From: an uncultured Oscillospiraceae bacterium
GTDB taxonomy: Bacteria > Bacillota > Clostridia > Oscillospirales > Acutalibacteraceae
NCBI GenBank assembly: GCA_900545655.1
Contig: UQZY01000026.1
Location: 1 to 24,562, forward strand
Length of the DNA: 24,562 nucleotides
Direction of reading: 5' to 3'
Made by a program: the position numbers and the translations under genes. This document shows, in pieces, positions 1 through 6,594 of this stretch; the stretch's first letter is position 1, and each line of letters begins with the position of its first letter. Under the pieces are notes generated by a model. The model ran no database searches. It saw nothing but the letters and a program-made list of their open reading frames with translations, and was not told where the DNA came from.

Positions 1-2
1 AA

Positions 3-143
3 GCAGAAGGCCTTGCACAAGGCAGATTTGAGCTTATAAAAAAGTTCATTCAGAAGGGTCATTCATTTGAAAGTGCTTTGGATATGTTTGATATCACGGA
101 TAAAAAAGAAGTTGAAGCTTTGAAGAATGCGATAAAGGCTTGA
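3..143 (+). CDS. C-terminal fragment, probable Rpn / PD-(D/E)XK transposase-like nuclease family protein
   Basis: An open frame enters from the left edge and stops at TGA 141-143, giving 46 residues. They read as a helical tail that begins with a Glu-Gly-Leu-Ala-Gln-Gly element followed by a Phe-Ile-Gln-Lys-Gly-His-Ser segment. This pattern resembles the C-terminal tails of Rpn-family (PD-(D/E)XK nuclease transposase-like) proteins, where a glycine/lysine-rich linker precedes a short helix-turn-helix-like end. The catalytic domain is outside the window, so the family call is an inference from the tail alone. A perfect 15-bp hairpin follows about 60 bp downstream. It could equally be the tail of another protein with a similar terminal helix pair. 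Confidence 0.45.
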   Translation, partial: AEGLAQGRFELIKKFIQKGHSFESALDMFDITDKKEVEALKNAIKA

Positions 144-204
144 TAAAAACGAAATAAAGTTTTTGAGAGAAAAACTCTTAAAGATTTGACATAACGAGAA
201 AAGG

Positions 205-243
205 AAACGTGCTTTTTGAAGAAAAACCTCAAAAAGCACGTTT
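205..243. terminator. Bidirectional intrinsic terminator between convergent genes
   Basis: The left arm 205-219 and right arm 229-243 form a perfect 15-bp stem around a 9-nt loop. The right arm runs into a T-rich stretch on the plus strand, and the minus strand also leaves the stem into T-rich sequence. It sits between the plus-strand fragment ending at 143 and the minus-strand abrB-like gene ending at 276, so it probably serves both. Confidence 0.8.
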
Positions 244-275
244 GTTGTTTGTGTTTGATCAAATTGACAAGCAGA

Positions 276-527
276 TTACTTAGCAATCTTGCCAATCTTC
301 TTACCGCACTCTGCGCAAACCTTTACGCCTTCGTATTCGAAAACGTCGTCAAGTGAGCCACAGAAGACACACGCAGGAGCATACCTACGGAGAACTATTG
401 TGTCTTTGTCGGTAAAGATCTCAACGGCAGGATTTTCGCCAACTAAAGAGAACTCACGGCGGAGTTCCTTAGGGAGAACAAGTCTTCCTGCTTCGTCAAT
501 ATGACGTACAACCCCAGTTGATTTCAT
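276..527 (-). CDS. AbrB/SpoVT-family transition-state regulator with C-terminal zinc ribbon
   Basis: This is an 83-aa DNA-binding protein. Residues 1-48 are a SpoVT/AbrB swapped-hairpin domain that opens Met-Lys-Ser-Thr-Gly and contains the Asp-Glu-x-Gly-Arg-x-Val-x-Pro-x-Glu-Leu-Arg-Arg core typical of Bacillus AbrB and Clostridium homologues. Residues 53-56 and 71-74 are two CxxC pairs (C53, C56, C71, C74) that probably bind one zinc ion and replace the AbrB C-terminal multimerisation domain. The start is ATG 527 because it matches the family N-terminus and has a GGG-rich ribosome site at a suitable distance; an in-frame ATG at 578 lies upstream of it, too close to the predicted promoter to be transcribed well. 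It is divergent from spmA. The family call is sure; its targets are unknown. Confidence 0.9.
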   Translation of the reverse strand: MKSTGVVRHIDEAGRLVLPKELRREFSLVGENPAVEIFTDKDTIVLRRYAPACVFCGSLDDVFEYEGVKVCAECGKKIGKIAK

Positions 528-586
528 ACTTAACACAACCCTTTGTAATTTGCTGATGCGAAAAGATTTTCTTTGCATCTATGTTC

Positions 587-615
587 AGTATACTTAATTT
601 GTCAAAAATAGTCAA
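587..615 (-). promoter_or_regulatory. Sigma-A-type promoter for the abrB-like gene
   Basis: On the minus strand a -35 box TTGACT (615-610) is separated by 17 bp from a -10 box TATACT (592-587). Transcription would start near 580, giving a leader of about 50 nt before ATG 527. A second TTGACA hexamer lies at 605-600 inside the spacer. Confidence 0.65.
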
Positions 616-661
616 CTAAACTAATACATAATATTTTTGAAAAAACCATATATTCAATGAA

Positions 662-671
662 AGAGGGGTGA
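662..671 (+). promoter_or_regulatory. Ribosome binding site that decides the spmA start
   Basis: A GAGGGGTGA-type Shine-Dalgarno stands 8-11 nt before ATG 680/683. The alternative GTG start at 668 lies inside this element and would have no proper ribosome site of its own. Confidence 0.55.
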
Positions 672-679
672 AACCGGCG

Positions 680-1258
680 ATGATGAACTATATATGGACA
701 ACGATGCTTGTCTTTTCATTTTTTTCCGCATTGGTTATGGGAAATATGCAAACATTGTCAGACGGTATAACGGACGCCGCGGCAAACGCGGTTGCGATTG
801 CAACAGAACTGTTATCGGTTCTGATGCTCTGGTGCGGCGTCATGCGTATTGCCGAGAGGGCGGGGCTGACTGAAAAGCTTGCCCGACTGTTATCTCCGGT
901 TTTGAGACTTTTGTTTCCGAATACCGACCCCGGGTCGGACACAGGGCAAGCAATCTCAATGAATATCACGGCAAATTTATTGGGGCTGGGCAGTGCAGCC
1001 ACCCCGCTCGGCATAGAGGCAATGAAAAGGCTGTATGAGGACGGCGGCAAAAATAATTATGCGACAGATGATATGATACGCTTTGTAGTTATAAATACGG
1101 CGTCCCTGCACCTTATTCCCACTACGATTGCGATGTTTCGTCAGGAGGCGGGTGCAAGGGTGCCTATGGATATTCTGCCGGCGTCCATAGCCGCAAGTGC
1201 CGTTGCTCTTTCGGCCGGCCTTTTCATGACTGCCGTTTTGAAGAGGGTGTGTAAGTGA
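680..1258 (+). CDS. spmA: Spore maturation protein A
   Basis: This is a membrane protein of about 192 aa from the nucleoside-recognition (Gate) domain family. In Bacillus, SpmA and SpmB are needed for spore core dehydration late in sporulation; their molecular activity is unsettled. The sequence matches SpmA along its length: a hydrophobic N-terminal segment starting Met-Met-Asn-Tyr-Ile-Trp, the Leu-Phe-Pro stretch, the Asn-x-x-Gly-Leu-Gly-Ser-Ala-Ala-Thr-Pro-Leu-Gly motif and the Leu-Ile-Pro-Thr-Thr segment. ATG 680 is preferred over GTG 668 because it aligns with the Bacillus start and has the better ribosome site. Its TGA overlaps the GTG of spmB by 4 nt, so the two are translationally coupled. 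It marks the host as a spore former or a close descendant of one. Confidence 0.93.
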   Translation: MMNYIWTTMLVFSFFSALVMGNMQTLSDGITDAAANAVAIATELLSVLMLWCGVMRIAERAGLTEKLARLLSPVLRLLFPNTDPGSDTGQAISMNITANLLGLGSAATPLGIEAMKRLYEDGGKNNYATDDMIRFVVINTASLHLIPTTIAMFRQEAGARVPMDILPASIAASAVALSAGLFMTAVLKRVCK

Positions 1259-1776
1259 GTATAATAGGTGCTCTTGTGATACCGATTATGATATGCGGTA
1301 TAGTTCTTTACGGCCTTTTTATGCATGTCAATGTATTTGACAGCTTTGTCGAGGGAGCGAGGGACGGCATGAAAACAGCGGTGGATATATTGCCACCTCT
1401 TCTTGCCCTTGTAGTTGCCGTTTCCATGCTGAGAACGTCGGGGGCGCTCGGAATACTTGTGAATATTTTGCGGCCGGTTTCGGATTTTTTCGGAATCCCA
1501 CCGGAGGTTTCTCCGCTTGCGTTGCTGTGTCCCGTGTCAGGCAGCGGTTCGTTTTCAATGTATCAGAGCCTTTTGACGGAATACGGCGTTGACAATCCGA
1601 TAGAACGGGCGGCTTCAATAATGATGTGCTCAACGGAGACTACGTTTTATGCAATTGCAATATATTACGGAGCGGTTAATATCAAAAAAATACGTTATAC
1701 CGTGCCGGCAGCGCTGACGGCGGATATTACATCGTTTATAATGTCGTCGTTGCTCGCCAGAATTATGTATACATAA
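1255..1776 (+). CDS. spmB: Spore maturation protein B
   Basis: This 173-aa membrane protein is the partner of SpmA and carries the second half of the split nucleoside-recognition (Gate) module. It begins at GTG 1255, which overlaps the spmA stop as GTGA. Recognisable SpmB features are the Phe-Val-Glu-Gly-Ala-Arg-Asp-Gly segment near residue 31, the Pro-Val-Ser-Gly-Ser-Gly-Ser motif near residue 95 and the Ser-Thr-Glu-Thr-Thr-Phe-Tyr-Ala segment near residue 126, with several hydrophobic helices. In Bacillus spmAB is transcribed during sporulation in the mother cell. No clear terminator follows the gene, and a promoter for the next gene starts just after the stop. Confidence 0.93.
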   Translation: MSIIGALVIPIMICGIVLYGLFMHVNVFDSFVEGARDGMKTAVDILPPLLALVVAVSMLRTSGALGILVNILRPVSDFFGIPPEVSPLALLCPVSGSGSFSMYQSLLTEYGVDNPIERAASIMMCSTETTFYAIAIYYGAVNIKKIRYTVPAALTADITSFIMSSLLARIMYT

Positions 1777-1778
1777 AC

Positions 1779-1806
1779 TTGACTACCTTGTTTTTTTTCT
1801 TATACT
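1779..1806 (+). promoter_or_regulatory. Sigma-A-type promoter upstream of the MBL-fold hydrolase operon
   Basis: A -35 box TTGACT (1779-1784) and a -10 box TATACT (1801-1806) are separated by 16 bp. The predicted start near 1813 would leave a leader of about 150 nt before ATG 1967. A small hairpin (1819-1823 with 1829-1833) followed by a T run lies at the start of that leader. Confidence 0.6.
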
Positions 1807-1966
1807 AAATATAGTCGATTCGGATTTGCCGAAAATTATTTTTTAAGATAAAAGCCTTTGACGGCGGAATGAAAATATAACCGAATAATTGAAGAATTGA
1901 TGAAAACAGAATAATAAGACGGAATAAATAAGAAAAAAATAATTAAGCCGGTAAGAGGGATACAGT

Positions 1967-2872
1967 ATGTTTGAGATTGAACAGGTAGGAGAAAAAACAT
2001 TTTTCATAAAGAATGCGACGAATATCGGTCTTTTTCTTGAAAATGAAAGCGATGTATGGGTTATCGATTCGGGAATCGATTCGGATACCGGAAAGAAGAT
2101 TCTTAAGGCTGTGAATGAAAGGGGATGGACCGTAAAGGGCGTAATCTGCACACATTATCATGCTGATCATGTGGGCGGAAACAAGTTGCTTAAAGACCGT
2201 ACCGGGTGCAAAATACTTGCCTATGGAGTGTCTAAAACGGTATGTGAAAATCCTTTGTTAAACGCGACATTTGTTTACGGAGCATATCCCATAAGCGAGA
2301 TTTGCTCAAAGTTTTTTCTTGCAAAGCCCACGGAGGAAGTGCTTGAGGCTGCGGAAAATCTGCCTGCCGGGCTTGAACTTTTTGAACTGCCGGGACATGC
2401 CTTTGACATGATAGGTATAAAGACGTCCGACGATGTATATTTTCTTGCGGATTCACTTGTCAGTGAAATCACCACATCTAAGTACCATATATTTTTTCTC
2501 TATGATATCGGTGCGCAACTTGAAACACTTGATAAGCTTACGCTTCTGAACGACGGAAAAAACAATAAAACCGTGTTTATACCGGCACATTGCGAAATGA
2601 CGGATGATATATCCGGCCTTATAGAAGGTAACCGCAGCAAGATTTATGAAATTGCCGATGTAATTCTTTCTGCAATCGAAGACGGACAGACTGTCGAAAA
2701 AATTGTCCGCAGTGTATTTATTCATTATGACCTCAAAATAAACGCAACGCAGCATGCTCTGTTGACATCAACCGTAAAATCATATCTTTCATGGCTTCAG
2801 AAGCTCGGAAAGGTCACGGTAAGCTTTGAGGACAACTATATGCTTTTCAGGAGGATATATGAACAATCCTAA
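1967..2872 (+). CDS. MBL-fold metallo-hydrolase with C-terminal winged-helix-like domain
   Basis: This 301-aa cytosolic hydrolase has a metallo-beta-lactamase fold. The dinuclear metal site is visible: His63-x-His65-x-Asp67-His68, then His145 in Leu-Pro-Gly-His, Asp163 in Leu-Ala-Asp-Ser and His209 in Pro-Ala-His. Residues about 225-290 look helical and resemble the winged-helix domain that follows the MBL domain in LACTB2-like proteins. The substrate cannot be read from sequence; thioesters, phosphodiesters or nucleic acids are all possible in this superfamily. Translation starts at ATG 1967 after an AGAGGGA ribosome site. Its last 14 nt overlap the start of the radical SAM gene, so the two are probably co-translated. 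Confidence 0.85.
   Translation: MFEIEQVGEKTFFIKNATNIGLFLENESDVWVIDSGIDSDTGKKILKAVNERGWTVKGVICTHYHADHVGGNKLLKDRTGCKILAYGVSKTVCENPLLNATFVYGAYPISEICSKFFLAKPTEEVLEAAENLPAGLELFELPGHAFDMIGIKTSDDVYFLADSLVSEITTSKYHIFFLYDIGAQLETLDKLTLLNDGKNNKTVFIPAHCEMTDDISGLIEGNRSKIYEIADVILSAIEDGQTVEKIVRSVFIHYDLKINATQHALLTSTVKSYLSWLQKLGKVTVSFEDNYMLFRRIYEQS
2849..2854 (+). promoter_or_regulatory. Shine-Dalgarno that fixes the radical SAM gene start
   Basis: AGGAGG lies 4 nt before ATG 2859, inside the end of the upstream hydrolase gene. It rules against the longer TTG-initiated reading frame from 2826. Confidence 0.7.
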
Positions 2873-4709
2873 AATTGAAAAAATACTGCCGAGAGTGCAG
2901 AAGCCCGGACGGTATACCGGCGGAGAACTCGGCAGTGTCTTGAAAAATCCGGAAGAGGTGGCTGTAAGATTTGCCTTTTGTTTTCCGGACACATATGAAA
3001 TAGGAATGTCGCATCTCGGAATGAAAATTCTTTACGGCCTTATAAATGAGCGGGAGGACGCTTATTGTGAACGCTTTTTTGCGCCGTGGACGGATATGGA
3101 GGATGAGATGCGGAAAAACGGCGTTGATCTTTTTTCCTTAGAGACGAAAACACCGCTTTCGGACTTTGATGTCATAGGATTTACGCTTCAGTATGAGCTT
3201 TCATTTTCCACGATACTGAATATGCTGGATCTCGGCGGTGTCCCTCTTCTTTCAAAGGACAGGCATTCCCTTAAAAATATTGTTGTCGGCGGCGGACCGT
3301 GTGCATCAAACCCGGAGCCCATAGCGGACTTTTTCGACGTATTTCAGCTTGGCGACGGAGAGGAACTCATGAACGAATTTCTCGACCTTTATGCCGAGTA
3401 TAAGGAAAAAAATGCCTCGAAAGAGGAATTCCTTCTTGCAGCCGCGAAGCTTCCGGGCATATATGTTCCGTCACTCTATGACGTGACGTACAATGAGGAC
3501 GGAACGATAAAAGCGGTGACGCCGAGAGACGGCGCACCGGCGGTTGTACATAAGCGTGTCGTGCACGACCTTGATAAGGCTTATTATCCCGACCGGTTTA
3601 TCGTACCCTTTATAGAAATTGTGCACGACAGGGTCGTGACGGAGGTCTTTCGCGGTTGTATTCGCGGCTGCCGTTTTTGCCAGGCGGGATTTATCTACAG
3701 ACCGATACGCGAAAAGCACTATGAGACCATTAACCGCCAGGCAAAGACACTTTGTGATTATACGGGATATAATGAGATATCCCTCACAAGTCTTTCCACC
3801 AGTGATTACACGGAAATCCAGCCTCTTTTGTCCGAAATGATTGATTGGACAAGGGACAGAAAAATAAACATAAGTCTCCCGTCCTTACGTGTTGACAATT
3901 TTTCCGATGAGCTTGTTGAAAAGCTTAAGCTTATTCGTAAGAGCGGACTTACCTTCGCGCCGGAGGCAGGGTCTCAGAGGCTTCGTGACGCGATAAACAA
4001 GAACATAACCGAAGAAGAAATACTGGGCACCGCAAGGCTTGCCTTTAAGAGCGGATGGACAACGGTCAAGCTTTATTTCATGCTCGGACTTCCGACGGAA
4101 ACGCAGGAGGATATCGAGGCGATAATAACGCTTTCAAGACGTATAGTAAGCGAGTATTACAGAAATCCCGACAGACCTAAAGGACGGGCACTTACCGTAA
4201 ATGTCAGTGCTTCAAGCTTTGTCCCGAAGCCGCATACTCCGTTTCAGTGGGAGCCGCAGGACACGCGTGAGGAGCTTACGAAAAAACGTGAATACCTGCG
4301 TGAGCAGTCCATGGTTCCGAAGTCACACATTCATTTGTCCGCACACAAGATAGACACGGTGTTCCTTGAAGCGGTTTTCGCAAGGGGAGATCGCAGACTC
4401 GGAGAGGTTATGCTTAAAGCCTTTTCCAAGGGAGTAAGGCTCGACTCATGGGATGAGTGCTTTGACTTCGACGCCTGGATGGAGGCCTTTGACGAATGCG
4501 GTATTTCACCTGAGTTTTATGCAAACAGACGTCGTTCGTTTGACGAGGTTCTTCCGTGGGATCACCTTGATTACGGAATTACGAAGGATTTTCTTATGCG
4601 TGAAAATAAAAAGGCGCATGAGAGTATCACCACGCCTCATTGCCGCATAAAGTGCGCGGCATGCGGAGCGGCAAAGCTTAACGGAGGTGAATGCGGTGCG
4701 AAGCGTTAG
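2859..4709 (+). CDS. TIGR03960-type B12-binding-domain radical SAM protein
   Basis: This 616-aa protein is a radical SAM enzyme of the uncharacterised TIGR03960 type. Residues 40-170 form the degenerate B12-binding-like N-terminal domain, including Phe-Pro-Asp-Thr-Tyr-Glu-Ile-Gly-Met-Ser-His-Leu-Gly and a Val-Gly-Gly-Gly-Pro segment. The 4Fe-4S cluster cysteines are C267-x3-C271-x2-C274. The Phe-Ala-Pro-Glu-Ala-Gly-Ser motif follows in the TIM-barrel part. The C-terminus carries further cysteines (C-x4-C-x2-C-type plus one near the end) that may hold a second metal site. The start is ATG 2859, with AGGAGG 4 nt upstream. It overlaps both neighbours by 14 nt. In many Firmicutes this gene precedes a DUF2344 gene, as here, often near a ribonuclease G gene, which is not seen here. 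The reaction is unknown. Confidence 0.9.
   Translation: MNNPKIEKILPRVQKPGRYTGGELGSVLKNPEEVAVRFAFCFPDTYEIGMSHLGMKILYGLINEREDAYCERFFAPWTDMEDEMRKNGVDLFSLETKTPLSDFDVIGFTLQYELSFSTILNMLDLGGVPLLSKDRHSLKNIVVGGGPCASNPEPIADFFDVFQLGDGEELMNEFLDLYAEYKEKNASKEEFLLAAAKLPGIYVPSLYDVTYNEDGTIKAVTPRDGAPAVVHKRVVHDLDKAYYPDRFIVPFIEIVHDRVVTEVFRGCIRGCRFCQAGFIYRPIREKHYETINRQAKTLCDYTGYNEISLTSLSTSDYTEIQPLLSEMIDWTRDRKINISLPSLRVDNFSDELVEKLKLIRKSGLTFAPEAGSQRLRDAINKNITEEEILGTARLAFKSGWTTVKLYFMLGLPTETQEDIEAIITLSRRIVSEYYRNPDRPKGRALTVNVSASSFVPKPHTPFQWEPQDTREELTKKREYLREQSMVPKSHIHLSAHKIDTVFLEAVFARGDRRLGEVMLKAFSKGVRLDSWDECFDFDAWMEAFDECGISPEFYANRRRSFDEVLPWDHLDYGITKDFLMRENKKAHESITTPHCRIKCAACGAAKLNGGECGAKR
4683..4690 (+). promoter_or_regulatory. 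Shine-Dalgarno that fixes the DUF2344 start
   Basis: GGAGGTGA stands 5-8 nt before GTG 4696. The upstream GTG 4687 is inside this element, so GTG 4696 is the more likely start. Confidence 0.65.
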
Positions 4710-5370
4710 AATATATTTTTCGAAAACGGGAGATGCAAAGTATATATCTCACCTTGATCTTGTACGCTGTTTTAACAGAGCAGCTGCAAGAGCGGGTATA
4801 CCGATATTTTTTACAGAGGGGTTTAACCCGAGACCGTATATGAACTTTGCCATGCCGCTTTCTCTCGGTATTTCGGGACTTCGGGAAATCGTTGACATGA
4901 AGATAGACGGTGAAGTGACAAATGATGAGATATATGACGCTCTCTCGTCAGTTATGCCGCCGGACATAAAAATTCTCGAGGTCTGTGAGCCTGTGCAGAA
5001 GGCTTCTGCAGTTGCCTTTTCAAAGTACAAGATTGAAATCTGCCAGGAGAGTATGCCCTCGGAAGCCTTTAACAGTGCGGTTTCTGAAATGATATCCCGA
5101 CCTGAGCTTCTTGTTTCCAAGACGGGAAAGCAGGGAAAACGCAAGGTTGTAAAGTATATCAACTTAACAGAACATATAAAAGACTTCAAAATATGGAGTT
5201 TAGATGAAAAAAACAGCGTAATTACGTTGGTTCTACCTTCAAATACACAGTTCGGAATAAGCCCCGTGCTTTTTACGGATAAGGTTTTTGAAGAGCTTTC
5301 CGTGGATCCGGTCTTTTGCCTGATAACGAGGAAAGCCATCCTGGATGAAAATTTTGATGAGCTCAAATAG
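4696..5370 (+). CDS. TIGR03936 / DUF2344 radical SAM-associated protein
   Basis: This 224-aa protein is the usual downstream partner of TIGR03960 radical SAM proteins; in some lineages the two are fused. The N-terminus shows the family signature: Phe-Ser-Lys-Thr-Gly-Asp, then Ile-Ser-His-Leu-Asp-Leu, an Arg-Ala-rich helix, Glu-Gly-Phe-Asn-Pro-Arg-Pro and a Pro-Leu-Ser-Leu-Gly turn. The start is GTG 4696, read as Met-Arg-Ser-Val-Arg-Ile; GTG 4687 would add three residues but overlaps the Shine-Dalgarno. It overlaps the radical SAM gene by 14 nt. The function is unknown; conservation beside the radical SAM gene suggests they act on one substrate. Confidence 0.88.
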   Translation: MRSVRIYFSKTGDAKYISHLDLVRCFNRAAARAGIPIFFTEGFNPRPYMNFAMPLSLGISGLREIVDMKIDGEVTNDEIYDALSSVMPPDIKILEVCEPVQKASAVAFSKYKIEICQESMPSEAFNSAVSEMISRPELLVSKTGKQGKRKVVKYINLTEHIKDFKIWSLDEKNSVITLVLPSNTQFGISPVLFTDKVFEELSVDPVFCLITRKAILDENFDELK

Positions 5371-5520
5371 TTCGGCAACTTTATGCTTTTTCGCAGAGAA
5401 TGTAAAATTTTAAACGTAAATACGTGAATAGATTTGGAAAGGCCGAAATTCGGAGAAGTAAAGAGAAAGAGCAAGTCGGCAAATCAGGCCGGTAAATAAA
5501 AATCGAGTAACCAAAAAGCA

Positions 5521-5547
5521 CCTTCGCCACATAGTATGTAGCGGAGG
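5521..5547 (+). promoter_or_regulatory. Hairpin that sequesters the Shine-Dalgarno of the cation transporter gene
   Basis: The arm 5521-5527 (CCTTCGC) pairs with 5541-5547 (GCGGAGG), with one T-G wobble. An inner stem 5529-5532/5536-5539 (ACAT/ATGT) closes a 3-nt loop. The right arm contains the GGAGG Shine-Dalgarno (5543-5547), 7 nt before ATG 5555. A TTTT run follows the stem, so it could also act as a weak terminator. Whether it responds to metal, temperature or nothing is not visible. Confidence 0.55.
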
Positions 5548-5554
5548 TTTTGCT

Positions 5555-6436
5555 ATGCATGATTCAAAGTGTACGGCGCTTGGTATCTCCGTTATCAGTA
5601 TTATTTTCAACTCGTCATTGACTCTTCTGAAAATAATTGTCGGGATTTTCGGAAATTCATATGCTCTTGTCTATGACGGTATACATTCCTTTGCGGATGT
5701 TCTGGCTTCTATGATTGTTGCTGTGGGTATAAGAATGGCAGCAAAGCCCGCCGACGAAAAGCACCCGCTCGGTCACGAAAAGATGGAGTGCGTCACGGCA
5801 ATAGCCGTTTCGATAATACTCGGCTTTACGGGAGTGCTTCTCGGTTATAAATCAATCGTGGCTATTGCCGCTCAGAACTACGGGGACGTGGAGGCTCCGA
5901 CAACCCTTGCGGTGATAATGGCTGTCGTCCCCATAGTTCTGAAGGAGCTCATGTGCCGCTTCGAAATGAAATACGGCACAAGGCTGAGCTCCGACGCACT
6001 CCGCGCGGATGCCTCGCACCACCGCGCAGACGCACTCGTCTCCCTCGGGGTGCTGTTCGGTGTCGCCGGCGGGCATTTCGGATATCCGGTCATAGACAAG
6101 ATTGCCGGATTCATAGTGGCGCTTCTTATCTTGAAAACGGCGGCAGAGATTTTTTATGAGGCGGTGTGCAAGCTTATCGACAAGGCTGCGCCAAAGGAAC
6201 TTTACGGATTGTTCAACGGCTTTGTTTCCGATAAGTTTGAACAGAATAATCCCTGTATGAGCTTTGAAAGTACGCTTCGTATGTTCGGCGGAAAATACAT
6301 CGCAGAGATAACCATGCATGTCGACGGGTCGCTGCCCGTAAAAACATATCTGGATTTTTCGAATTATCTGGAAAAAGAAATACTTGATAATTTTCCTGAA
6401 ATCAAGTGCTGTAATATTTTTTTCAAGCCACTCTGA
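5555..6436 (+). CDS. Cation diffusion facilitator family transporter
   Basis: This 293-aa inner-membrane efflux protein belongs to the CDF (ZitB/YiiP/FieF-like) family, which exports divalent metals such as Zn, Mn, Fe or Co in exchange for protons. Metal-site residues are visible in two helices: D41, H44 and D48 in Asp-Gly-Ile-His-Ser-Phe-Ala-Asp, and D149, H152 and D156 in the segment ending His-His-Arg-Ala-Asp-Ala. The conserved His-Pro-Leu-Gly-His motif is at 70-74. Residues about 205-293 form the cytoplasmic C-terminal domain. The metal cannot be assigned safely. A stretch near 5985-6060 is visibly more GC-rich than its surroundings. The gene stands apart from the DUF2344 gene (184-bp gap), and its ribosome site is buried in a hairpin. 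Confidence 0.92.
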   Translation: MHDSKCTALGISVISIIFNSSLTLLKIIVGIFGNSYALVYDGIHSFADVLASMIVAVGIRMAAKPADEKHPLGHEKMECVTAIAVSIILGFTGVLLGYKSIVAIAAQNYGDVEAPTTLAVIMAVVPIVLKELMCRFEMKYGTRLSSDALRADASHHRADALVSLGVLFGVAGGHFGYPVIDKIAGFIVALLILKTAAEIFYEAVCKLIDKAAPKELYGLFNGFVSDKFEQNNPCMSFESTLRMFGGKYIAEITMHVDGSLPVKTYLDFSNYLEKEILDNFPEIKCCNIFFKPL

Positions 6437-6448
6437 CAAAGTGGCTTG
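6424..6448 (+). terminator. Hairpin overlapping the stop codon of the cation transporter gene
   Basis: A perfect 9-bp stem (6424-6432 with 6440-6448) has a 7-nt loop and encloses the TGA stop at 6434-6436. The following T tract is weak, so termination may be partial. The next promoter begins at the base of the hairpin. Confidence 0.55.
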
Positions 6449-6477
6449 TTGACTTTACGGAGTTATATATTTATAAT
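6449..6477 (+). promoter_or_regulatory. Near-consensus sigma-A promoter for the 6595-8676 genes
   Basis: TTGACT (6449-6454) and TATAAT (6472-6477) are separated by 17 bp. Transcription would start near 6484, about 110 nt before ATG 6595. Confidence 0.75.
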
Positions 6478-6594
6478 CTTTTGCGTAAAGATAGATTGAT
6501 TTCAAAAAAGAATGGGTTTGATAAAAGAAAGGCATGACTTTTACAAAAGGTCGGCTTTATACGGCTTTAGTATTCGTTTAAGTTGGTGTGTTAT

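Noticed and set aside
636..654. Possible sporulation sigma-E promoter for spmA: TAATATT (629-635) and CATATATT (647-654).
   Set aside because: Both boxes match the sigma-E consensus well, but the spacer is 11 bp where 14-15 bp is expected, and the region is AT-rich enough for chance matches.
4749..5474. Long minus-strand open frame of about 241 codons across the DUF2344 gene.
   Set aside because: It is antisense to a conserved protein with a clear ribosome site, and its translation is serine-rich with no recognisable domain.
5851..6440. Long minus-strand open frame across the cation transporter gene.
   Set aside because: It lies antisense to a well-supported gene, has no family resemblance and its composition reflects the sense codons.
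6534..6581. Fifteen-codon open frame before the 337-aa protein, possibly a leader peptide.
   Set aside because: Its ribosome site is too close to the ATG, and the peptide has no run of regulatory codons.
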